A stretch of DNA of 64,000 nt from JARKPK01 sp964631235 (lineage in GTDB: Bacteria; Planctomycetota; Planctomycetia; Pirellulales; Thermoguttaceae): the NCBI GenBank assembly GCA_964631235.1, contig CAZVZX010000008.1, forward strand, positions 86,073-150,072, in the 5' to 3' direction. Shown here one piece after another: positions 10,171 to 17,960 of the stretch; position 1 is the first letter of the stretch, and the number at the start of each line of letters is the position of its first letter. A program made the position numbers and the translations under genes. The notes below the pieces were generated by a model. The model was not told the DNA's origin. It saw nothing but the letters and a program-made list of their open reading frames with translations, and searched no databases.

Positions 10171-10668
10171 TCGCCAACCGCGGCAATCCTTCTCGTTTCG
10201 CTCCTTTTGCCAAGCGGATTGCCGAGTAAGCCGCCTTCCATCAGCAAAATGGCCGCAACGCCCACCGTGCGAGTTGAAGCCGGCACGATGGGCCAATTCG
10301 CCGGCCCTTTCCATTGTCGATGCCTTTTGGGGTGAGGGCAGTCTCCAGCGATGGTGCGCGGCTTATCGGCCGATTCAGCACTGGCGAATCCCGAACGCGC
10401 GATGCACAATAGACACAACCGCACAACGGGAAGTGGTCTGACCATGGACAACATGCCGTTGGCAGCTTCGTTTGTTTTTGGCTGGCCGCTTTCCCGATTG
10501 CGCACAACCGTTGATTGTTTCGGAGTGGAGCCGCTGATGCCGCAGATCGAATCTGCGGGCTTCCGACATGTGCTCCGAGGAGCGGCCTACGACATTCCGA
10601 GCAAGCGTTGGCAACGCGCACCGCAGCGAACGAGAGTCGTACGAGCCTCAAGGCATGGGATCACGACG
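10171..10668 (+). other. 498-base gap without a recognised gene
   Basis: An open frame runs upstream of the sulfatase that starts at 10669, but its translation is Arg-rich and does not look like a protein, and the sulfatase signal peptide begins internally. No tRNA, terminator or clear R1/R2 copy was seen. Confidence 0.5.
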
Positions 10669-12135
10669 ATGAAACGAATCTTCCTTCTCTTGTTCCTTTG
10701 CTGCCTTCCATCCAATCTCGTTGCCGCCGCGCCGGCGAACATCGTGTTCATTCTTGCCGACGACTTGGGACAGCGCGATCTCGGCGCCTATGGCAGCACG
10801 TTCTACGAAACGCCCCATATCGATCGACTCGCAAAGGATGGTGCGCTGTTCACCGATGCTTATGCGGCCTGCCCGGTGTGTTCGCCGACTCGGGTGAGCA
10901 TCTTCACCGGACAGTGGCCGCAACGCACCGGCATTACCGACTACATCGGCGCGCCGCTCCGCCCCGAACTATGGAAGCGGAACACCAAACTTCTTCCCGC
11001 CCCCTACAGCGACCGATTATCGCTCGATGCGCCCACGCTCGCCAAGGCGTTGAAGGCCGCGGGCTACGCGACATTCTTTGCCGGCAAGTGGCATCTTGGC
11101 CCCGAAGGGTGGTGGCCTGAGAACCAGGGCTTCGACGTGAACATGGGAGGCACTGACAAAGGTGGGCCCTACGGCGGAAAGAAGTATTTTTCGCCCTACG
11201 GAAATCCGCGTTTGCCCGACGGGCCCGACGGCGAGCATCTGCCCGACCGTCTTGCCACGGAAACGGCCAAGTTCATCGAAGCCAACAAAAGTCGCCCCTT
11301 TTTTGCCTTTTTGTCGTTCTACCATGTTCACACACCGTTGATGGCGCGCGATGACTTACGCGCGAAATACGAACAAAAGCGTGCCCGCCTCGGACTGCAA
11401 GAAAAGTGGGGCCGCGAAGGCGAACGCGACGTTCGCCTCGTGCAAGAGCATGCCGTGTATGCGGCCATGGTCGAAGCCATGGACTTGGCCGTGGGCAAGG
11501 TGTTGGCCAAACTCGACGCGCTCGGCCTGCGGGAAAACACCCTGGTGATCTTCACCAGCGACAACGGCGGCCTTTCCACCAGCGAAGGCTGGCCGACATC
11601 GAACCTCCCGTTGCGCGGCGGAAAAGGCTGGCTTTATGAGGGCGGCATTCGCGTTCCGCTGCTCGTTCGCTGGCCCGTGGCGGTAAAGCCCGGCAGTGTG
11701 ATCAACGCGCCTGTGAGCAGCCCCGATTTTTTCCCCACGTTGTTGGACGTTGTCGGGGCGAAGCCGTTGCCTGGCCAGGTGTTGGACGGCACCAGCTTGG
11801 TGCCGTTGCTCAAGGGGGGCACGATCGCAGATCGCGCGCTCTTTTGGCATTATCCGCATTACGGCAACCAGGGCGGCGCACCGAGTGCGGCCGTGCGTCA
11901 CGGCGATTGGAAGCTCATCGAATGGGCCGAGGACAATCGCATCGAGCTGTTCAACCTTGCCCGGGATATCGGCGAGCAAACCGATCTGGTCGAAAAAGAG
12001 CCGCAACGTGCGGCCGAGCTGCGTGCCGAGCTTGCCGCGTGGCAGAAAGCCGTCGGCGCTCGATTTCCGATAGAAAACCCAAACTACGACCCCGCCAAAC
12101 CGAGCGGCCGCGCCGCCAAACGAAATCCAAAATAG
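10669..12135 (+). CDS. secreted type I sulfatase 1 (arylsulfatase family)
   Basis: A 488-residue sulfate ester hydrolase of the alkaline-phosphatase fold. Signal peptide MKRIFLLLFLCCLPSNLVAAAP. Metal-binding Asp pair in FILADDLGQRD (residues 27-37). The sulfatase signature CSPTR starts at Cys71, the residue to be matured to formylglycine, followed by VSIFTGQWPQRTG. FAGKWHLGPEGWW gives the usual Lys/His pair, and FTSDNGG the second metal site. Length fits the family. It starts a three-sulfatase series and is 88 bases before the next one. The sulfated substrate cannot be named from sequence alone; the fucosidase upstream makes a sulfated fucan one reasonable guess. Confidence 0.92.
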   Translation: MKRIFLLLFLCCLPSNLVAAAPANIVFILADDLGQRDLGAYGSTFYETPHIDRLAKDGALFTDAYAACPVCSPTRVSIFTGQWPQRTGITDYIGAPLRPELWKRNTKLLPAPYSDRLSLDAPTLAKALKAAGYATFFAGKWHLGPEGWWPENQGFDVNMGGTDKGGPYGGKKYFSPYGNPRLPDGPDGEHLPDRLATETAKFIEANKSRPFFAFLSFYHVHTPLMARDDLRAKYEQKRARLGLQEKWGREGERDVRLVQEHAVYAAMVEAMDLAVGKVLAKLDALGLRENTLVIFTSDNGGLSTSEGWPTSNLPLRGGKGWLYEGGIRVPLLVRWPVAVKPGSVINAPVSSPDFFPTLLDVVGAKPLPGQVLDGTSLVPLLKGGTIADRALFWHYPHYGNQGGAPSAAVRHGDWKLIEWAEDNRIELFNLARDIGEQTDLVEKEPQRAAELRAELAAWQKAVGARFPIENPNYDPAKPSGRAAKRNPK

Positions 12136-12223
12136 TTGCACTCAATTGCGGAAGCCTTCGTGCGCGCAGTCTCGATTTGCACCGCTTTCCCTTTTTCGCT
12201 GGTTTGTCTAATGGAGGAAGCAA

Positions 12224-13846
12224 ATGATCCCCGTCGTCACACTTCCGAAGAAGACACTGGAATCCGGCCGGCGGGCACGCCTGATCGATGCGGCCGGGCG
12301 ATGGCTCGCCCATGCGTTCGTTGTCGTTGCCGCCTGGATCTGTCTCGCGTCGATCAGTCCCTCGCATACTTTTGCGGCGGAGAAACCCAATATCATCGTG
12401 ATCTTGGCTGATGATTTGGGCTATGGGGACGTTTCCTGCTATGGCGCCAAGGCATTGCAAACACCGGCAATCGATCAACTCGCTCGTGAAGGCTTGCGCT
12501 TCACCAGCGGTTATTGCAGTGCGTCCACCTGCACTCCGACAAGGTTTTCGCTGCTCACCGGCACCTACGCCTTCCGACAGAAAGGCACCGGCATCGCACC
12601 GCCGAATGGCCCTGCGATCATCAAGCCCGGTACGGAAACACTGCCGGGCATCCTCAAACGCGCCGGCTACTCTACCGCGATCGTCGGCAAGTGGCATCTC
12701 GGTTTGGGCGATCCGGCGCCCGATTGGAACGGCGAGCTCACCCCAGGCCCGCTCGACATCGGCTTCGACCGTTGCTTTCTGCTGCCGACGACGAACGATC
12801 GGGTGCCGCAGGTGTTCGTTGAACAGCGCCGCGTGAAGAATCTCGATCCCTCCGACCCGCTGTGGGTTGGCGACAAGAAACCTGCCGAAGACCATCCCAC
12901 CGGGCTGACTCACCGCGACACGCTGAAGATGGATTGGTCGCACGGGCATAATGGAACGATCCACAACGGAATCAGTCGCATCGGGTTTTACACGGGCGGA
13001 ATGAAAGCCCGATTTCGAGATGAAGACCTGGCTGATACATGGGTCAAGGAGTCGATTCGGTGGATCGAGGCCAACAAAGACCGGCCGTTCTTTCTTCTGT
13101 TTTCGTCGCACGACATTCACGTGCCGCGCGTTGCCCACGAGCGGTTTCAGGGCAAGAGTTCATTGGGCCCCCGCGGCGATTGCATTCTCGAGTTCGATTG
13201 GTGCGTCGGCGAGCTGATGAAAACGATCGACCGTCTCGGCCTCGCGGAGAAGACGCTCGTCGTCCTCTGCTCCGATAACGGTCCGGTGTTGGACGACGGC
13301 TACAAGGACGATGCCGTCGCGAAGCTTGGCGATCATCAGCCGGCCGGGCCATTTCGCGGCGGAAAGTATAGTGTTTGGGAAGGCGGCACGCGGATACCAT
13401 TCATCGCGCGATGGAAAGGACGGATTGCGCCTGCCGTGTCGGACGAGATCGTTTGCACGGTCGATTTTCCCGCCTCGTTTGCGGCCCTCGTGGGAGAAAC
13501 ACTCGCGGCGGACGGTTGCCTCGATAGCATGAACGTGCTCGATGCCTTGCTGGGCAAGCCCGGCGCCAAGGGACGCGATCATCTTCTTCAACAAGACAAC
13601 GGCAGCGGAAACTTCGGCCTCCGGGCGGGCCAATGGAAGCTGGTCCGGCTTGTCAAGCGAGGAAAACCGGAGGCCCGCGTAAGCAAGACGGAGCTTCCGC
13701 TTCCGCAGGCAAAACACTCGCTCTACAACCTTGCCGATGACCCCGGCGAGACGACGGACGTTTCGGCGGCGCATCCCGAGATCGTTCAGCGGATGACGGC
13801 GCAACTCGACGCATTGATCAGCGACGGCCGTAGTCGGCAGCGATGA
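12224..13846 (+). CDS. secreted type I sulfatase 2 (arylsulfatase A-like)
   Basis: A 540-residue sulfatase. Start at 12224 after a GGAGGAAG ribosome site; a 20-residue basic lead precedes a hydrophobic segment (AFVVVAAWICLASISPSHTFA) that acts as signal peptide or anchor. Motifs: VILADDLGYGDVSCYG with the Asp pair near 63-64, CTPTR with Cys103 as formylglycine precursor, IVGKWHLGLGD, and LCSDNGPVLDDG. The FRGGKYSVWEGGTRIPFIARW block is typical of arylsulfatase A-like members. The stop overlaps the next small ORF by four bases (ATGA), which implies translational coupling. Confidence 0.92.
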   Translation: MIPVVTLPKKTLESGRRARLIDAAGRWLAHAFVVVAAWICLASISPSHTFAAEKPNIIVILADDLGYGDVSCYGAKALQTPAIDQLAREGLRFTSGYCSASTCTPTRFSLLTGTYAFRQKGTGIAPPNGPAIIKPGTETLPGILKRAGYSTAIVGKWHLGLGDPAPDWNGELTPGPLDIGFDRCFLLPTTNDRVPQVFVEQRRVKNLDPSDPLWVGDKKPAEDHPTGLTHRDTLKMDWSHGHNGTIHNGISRIGFYTGGMKARFRDEDLADTWVKESIRWIEANKDRPFFLLFSSHDIHVPRVAHERFQGKSSLGPRGDCILEFDWCVGELMKTIDRLGLAEKTLVVLCSDNGPVLDDGYKDDAVAKLGDHQPAGPFRGGKYSVWEGGTRIPFIARWKGRIAPAVSDEIVCTVDFPASFAALVGETLAADGCLDSMNVLDALLGKPGAKGRDHLLQQDNGSGNFGLRAGQWKLVRLVKRGKPEARVSKTELPLPQAKHSLYNLADDPGETTDVSAAHPEIVQRMTAQLDALISDGRSRQR

Positions 13847-14067
13847 GCGAGTCTGCTGCCGACAAGCCCGAGTTCGCCGAGGTCAAGGCGAAGCTCCGCG
13901 CCCGTTTGGAAACCTACCAGCGTCAGACACACGACCCGCGCATCACCGGCGATATGACGATCTTCACAGAAACCTTGAAGTTTGTCGAAGAGCGCAAGGC
14001 CGCCGGTTACAGCGACACCGAAGCGCACAAGTCCAAAGCCCCCGAGAAAGGACAAAAGACCAAATGA
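13843..14067 (+). CDS. 74-residue ORF linking two sulfatase genes
   Basis: A charged protein without signal peptide, membrane segment or Cys. The ATG overlaps the stop of the upstream sulfatase (ATGA), and its own stop overlaps the ATG of the next sulfatase in the same way, so all three are probably translated in series. The first half (KAKLRARLETYQRQTHDPRI) resembles the C-terminal helix at the end of sulfamidase-type sulfatases, where a helix carrying a DP motif ends the chain. It may be a cut-off sulfatase tail kept for coupling, or a small standalone protein. Codon use resembles the neighbours. No function can be assigned. Confidence 0.65.
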   Translation: MSESAADKPEFAEVKAKLRARLETYQRQTHDPRITGDMTIFTETLKFVEERKAAGYSDTEAHKSKAPEKGQKTK

Positions 14068-15425
14068 GACTGGCCATTTCACTTGTCACCGTCGTTTTGC
14101 TCGCGCCGCTGGCTGCGTTGCCCGCTGCGGAGCGGCCCAACATCCTGCTGATCACCGCCGACGACCTTGGCTGCCAGTTGTCGTGTTACGGCGAGAAGCG
14201 TTTCGAGACGCCGCGGCTCGATGCACTCGCCAAGCAGGGCGCGCGATTCGAGAATTTCTACGTCGCGCAGTCGTCATGCAGCCCGTCGCGCGCGGCCTTG
14301 CTGACGGGACGTTGGCCGCATCAGAACGGCCAGATTGGGTTGTCGCATCTCGGCTTCAAGATGCATCCCGGCCAGAAGACGCTTCCCGCACTGCTCAAAT
14401 CCGCCGGCTATACGACGGGAATCATCGGCAAGCTCCACGTCGAACCGGCGGCCGATTTTCCGTGGGACTGGATGAGCGATAAGAAAGTTGCCGCGACGCC
14501 GACGCAGGATGTGGTGTGGGTGGCCGAGCAAAGCCGAAAGTTCTTTGCCACGGCGAAGGCAGCGAAGCAGCCGTTCTTCTATTACGTGAATTACTTCGAC
14601 CCGCACGGACCATACACGCCGGAAGTGGACCAGATCGCCGGCTTTCCCAAGAATCCCTTGCAGCCGGCCGACGTTTTCGATCCATATCCGATGAGAACGC
14701 CGCCCGAGGCCGCAAAGCGAACGACGGCGACGATGATCAACATGATCCGCCGCCTCGACGCAGGCGTCGGGCTTCTGCTTGACGAACTTGATGCCGCCGG
14801 CTTGGCCGACAACACACTGGTCGTTTTTCTCGGCGATAACGGCCTGCCGATCGTGCGCGGCAAGACGTGGAGCTACGAACCCGGCGTGCATGTGCCGCTG
14901 CTCATGCGCGGCCCCGGCATCGAACCGGGACAGACCCGCGACGACCTCGCCTCGGCGGTGGATCTGATGCCGACGATCCTTCAAGTCGCAGGCGTTGCCG
15001 TGCCGGATGAGGTTGCCGGCCAGCCGCTGCTACGTTCGGCCAAACGCGAGTTTCTCTTCACCGAGATGAATTTCCACGAGCCGCAAATACTCCGCATCCA
15101 GCGCAGCGTGCGCGACGAGCGTTTCAAACTGCTGCTCAACCTGACCCCAACCGCGGACCAATCGCCCGTCGAGCTGTTCGACCTGAAATCCGATCCCGGC
15201 GAAACGAAGAACCTTGCCAGTGATCCCGCACACCAGACCGTGCGCGCGAAGCTCGAAACGGCACTGCACGCTTGGCGCGTCAAAACCGCCGACCCCGCGC
15301 TCGACGCTGCACGCGTGAACCGCTGGCAGAACGCCGCGACGAGATGGAGCAAGTTGCCGAAGGTCAAAGCGGGCCCCAATATGGTTGTCCACATCCCCGA
15401 CGGCGAATTGAAGCTGCTGGACTAA
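14064..15425 (+). CDS. secreted type I sulfatase 3 (heparan N-sulfatase-like)
   Basis: A 453-residue sulfatase with signal peptide MRLAISLVTVVLLAPLAALPAA. Motifs: LLITADDLGCQLSCYGE with the Asp pair near residues 33-34, CSPSR with Cys72 as formylglycine precursor, LLTGRWPHQNGQIGL, IIGKLHVEP and FLGDNGLP. The His of the common GKWH motif is kept as GKLH, a form found in N-sulfoglucosamine sulfohydrolase-like members. The chain is short for the family and ends in a VNRWQNAATRWSK helix. It is the last gene of the first sulfatase cassette, and its start is fixed by the ATGA overlap with the 74-residue ORF. Confidence 0.9.
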   Translation: MRLAISLVTVVLLAPLAALPAAERPNILLITADDLGCQLSCYGEKRFETPRLDALAKQGARFENFYVAQSSCSPSRAALLTGRWPHQNGQIGLSHLGFKMHPGQKTLPALLKSAGYTTGIIGKLHVEPAADFPWDWMSDKKVAATPTQDVVWVAEQSRKFFATAKAAKQPFFYYVNYFDPHGPYTPEVDQIAGFPKNPLQPADVFDPYPMRTPPEAAKRTTATMINMIRRLDAGVGLLLDELDAAGLADNTLVVFLGDNGLPIVRGKTWSYEPGVHVPLLMRGPGIEPGQTRDDLASAVDLMPTILQVAGVAVPDEVAGQPLLRSAKREFLFTEMNFHEPQILRIQRSVRDERFKLLLNLTPTADQSPVELFDLKSDPGETKNLASDPAHQTVRAKLETALHAWRVKTADPALDAARVNRWQNAATRWSKLPKVKAGPNMVVHIPDGELKLLD

Positions 15426-15476
15426 CAAAGCGTCATTCAGGTGGCCCCTGGATTCTTGGCCGACTGCGATGTTAGC

Positions 15477-15548
15477 TGAAGCGGCCGCCGAATCTTGGAT
15501 CACGCGACGTGTTGTCCTCGGCACAGCGATCGAGCCGATCGGCAAGGT
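15477..15548 (+). repeat. IS-end-like direct repeat, unit 1
   Basis: Begins TGAAGCGGCCGCCGAATCTT and runs to AAGGT. It aligns nearly base for base with 15568-15638 (shared TGAAGCGGC, TTGGA.CAC, GAGCCGATC). The opening resembles the terminal inverted repeats of IS3-like elements. No complete element is present between or beside the units. Confidence 0.5.
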
Positions 15549-15567
15549 GAAGCGGCTTCCGTTGTTT

Positions 15568-15638
15568 TGAAGCGGCCCCCGGTTTTTGGACCACCCGATC
15601 TGTTATCGTCTTCGCAGGGAACGAGCCGATCAGGAGGT
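15568..15638 (+). repeat. IS-end-like direct repeat, unit 2
   Basis: Begins TGAAGCGGCCCCCGGTTTTT and ends in AGGAGGT, which acts as a ribosome site for the ATG at 15646. It looks like the left end of an insertion sequence plus its leader. Confidence 0.5.
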
Positions 15639-15645
15639 CACAGAG

Positions 15646-15864
15646 ATGGCGGCACGGAAGCGCAGCGGGCATCCGGCAACCGTCAAGGCTCGCGGGTGGC
15701 GATGGCGCCCTTTTACAGCTACCAGCCGGCCAGAGTGTGGCCCGTCAGATAGCACGGTCCTTGGGATGCTGTCGGCTTTGCTGGTTCAGAGCTTAGCTAA
15801 CAGCGGCTTGCGTTACGCTCAATTCGCACAGACAAATTGGTTTCGGGGTTGGCGCTCGGAGTGA
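15646..15864 (+). pseudogene. possible 5' remnant of an IS open reading frame
   Basis: ATG with an AGGAGG ribosome site eight bases upstream, opening MAARKRSGHPATVKARGW and ending after 72 codons. Only the basic first 15 residues look like the start of a transposase OrfA; the remainder is not protein-like. It is read as a decayed element and not a functional gene, and could also be chance. Confidence 0.3.
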
Positions 15865-15919
15865 ACCGAGCTGCCGATGCACCGTGCTCTGCATCGTGCG
15901 CTCCACCGCGCGCCGCCCC

Positions 15920-15993
<74 letters not shown>

Positions 15994-16244
15994 AACGGTC
16001 TCCAGCGTCCTTCCCGGCGACGCCCTCAATACGCCGATCGAGAAACCAACGACCTATATTTACAAGATAAGATTCCTTCATCTGTTTTGCAAGGGTGCCT
16101 TTCGGCGACTTCAGATGGGAGAAATTCTGCGAAGGTTCCGAAGGCGGTCGAGCCGGTTTAGAGTCTTCCGTCTGTGCGACTTGAATCAAGCACAATCAGC
16201 CGTTCGTTGTCGGTGCATTTCGTTTGATCAATTGCGTCGCGTCA

Positions 16245-17588
16245 CTATTCGACCTTGCGAACGACGACAGCGCTTGCCAAACCTTGCGGGGTGACGTTGA
16301 TGTTGATGAAGCTGTCGCCTGCGGGAACGCCCTCTTCAAGCACGGGATGGACGGGGCATTTCGGATCGGGTGTTCGATAATTGAGCACGCGGAACAGTCG
16401 GTCGTTCTTCAGAGCCAGAAGGCCGGCGACGAGTTCGACCAAGCCGCCGGCGGCACCTAGATTGCCGCAATAGCTTTTGACGGCGACCACGGGCACCTTC
16501 TTGCCAGCGGAGCCGAAGACATCGTTGATTGCTTGGGCTTCTTCCTCGTCGCACGCTTGTGTGCCCAACGCATGCGCGTTGACGTGTCCGACGGCAGCAG
16601 GGTCTAATTGGCATCGTCGCAGGGCCGTCGTCATTGCATTGACGAGACCTTTTCGGCGGTCGGCCCGCATTTGAGGTCCGGTGGAAGCCGTGACGGCCCC
16701 GCCCAGCAATTCGCCGTAGATCGCGGCACCCCGTTTTACGGCGAACTCATAATCTTCGAGAACCACGGCCGCGGCTCCCTCGCCGAGGACGGTTCCGCGG
16801 CGGTTCAAATCGAAGGGGCGAACGGCTTCGGCCGGTGCGTCGTTCACGTCGGAAAGCTGCTCTTGTTGAATGAAGTGAACGAACTGAAGCGGATTCAGCC
16901 GGCTGCCGGTTGCGCCGACAACCATCGCATCAGCAGCGCCGCGTTGAATGACTTGAAATGCCTCGACGAGAGCCGCATTGCCGCCGGCCTCGCGAAGGGT
17001 CAGTGAGTTGTTCGGCCCGCGCAAGTCATTGTAAATGGCCAAATGGGCGGCGGGCATGTTGGGCAAGTAACGAAGGAGCCAAAGCGGATTCATCCGCGGC
17101 ATTCCATCGGTTGCCCAACGATCGAATACGAATCGGCCCGACTCGTCGAGGCAGGCCGCGATGGCATCGGTGAAATCGTCGGGCATGGTGATCATGAAAT
17201 CGGCATTATATTCGACGCCGATTCGCTCTGGATCGATCGCCTGCTCATCGAGTTTGGCGTCGCCCAACGCCGACTGCCCGGCCGCGAGCCCCATTTGGCA
17301 TTCGCGGCTCATCATTTTCAGAGCCTTGCGGATGGCTTTTTTTCGGTCTTTTTGCAGAGCCCCGAAACTATCGATATCGTCGGTGGCGAATTGTCGAGCC
17401 TCTGCCGCGATCCGGATCGGCAGACCGTCGATCGGAAGAGAACGAATCGTGTCGATGACCGATCGTCCGTTCGAGAGCACATCCCACACGGTTGATGCGG
17501 AATTGCCCAACGGCGAAATCACGCCGACTCCGGTAATCACCACGCGCCGCTTTGGCAGTTGCCCTATCGCCATATCACTCGTTCTCAT
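16245..17588 (-). CDS. beta-ketoacyl-ACP synthase homologue lacking the catalytic Cys
   Basis: A 447-residue thiolase-fold protein of the FabF/type II KS type (RVVITGVGVISPLGNS; FDLNRRGTVLGEGAAAVVLED). Aligned by eye with E. coli FabF, the active-site TAC is replaced by LRE, so Glu200 sits where the nucleophilic Cys should be. The first catalytic His is kept (VNAHA, His339), but the second (KSMTGH in FabF) is Asn376 in KSYCGN, and the C-terminal GFGG loop is replaced by NVTPQG. It therefore cannot condense acyl groups in the usual way. It looks like a chain-length-factor or decarboxylase-type paralogue. It stands alone, with no acyl carrier protein or partner KS beside it. An alternative ATG lies five codons in. 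Confidence 0.85.
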   Translation of the reverse strand: MRTSDMAIGQLPKRRVVITGVGVISPLGNSASTVWDVLSNGRSVIDTIRSLPIDGLPIRIAAEARQFATDDIDSFGALQKDRKKAIRKALKMMSRECQMGLAAGQSALGDAKLDEQAIDPERIGVEYNADFMITMPDDFTDAIAACLDESGRFVFDRWATDGMPRMNPLWLLRYLPNMPAAHLAIYNDLRGPNNSLTLREAGGNAALVEAFQVIQRGAADAMVVGATGSRLNPLQFVHFIQQEQLSDVNDAPAEAVRPFDLNRRGTVLGEGAAAVVLEDYEFAVKRGAAIYGELLGGAVTASTGPQMRADRRKGLVNAMTTALRRCQLDPAAVGHVNAHALGTQACDEEEAQAINDVFGSAGKKVPVVAVKSYCGNLGAAGGLVELVAGLLALKNDRLFRVLNYRTPDPKCPVHPVLEEGVPAGDSFININVTPQGLASAVVVRKVE

Positions 17589-17960
17589 CCAACGGATCGG
17601 TATTGGGCTGCGAAGACTCTCGGGCCTAGGCTCGCCCGCGTCGATCGGGGACCGTGCGATTCATCCCGTGCCGCGCGCCAATAGCCTGCGGTCATGTTGC
17701 GCATCGAGTTTCCCATCGGCCCGACCGCCGTCGAAGGCGAAAGCGAATCCTTCGGGGGCAACTCTGCGCACACCGGCTGCAAGTCCTTTTCCCTCAACGA
17801 ACGATCGGCACTGGCGCAACAAACATCGGGAAACGGGTTATTGTAACTCCAAACGAGAACTGCGGCAAACGGTACTCAACCCTGCCACCGCTCGATCTTC
17901 GGCCAGCATGCCGGCAGAGAAGCAGCGATCGCCGTCGTTCTCGTGTTTGTTCGCTTCGAT

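Noticed and set aside
15994..16244. Second tRNA or riboswitch near tRNA-Gly
   Set aside because: No cloverleaf or known aptamer could be folded by eye.
16245..17588. Annotation as a normal FabF
   Set aside because: The nucleophilic Cys and one His are replaced, so a standard condensing activity is unlikely.
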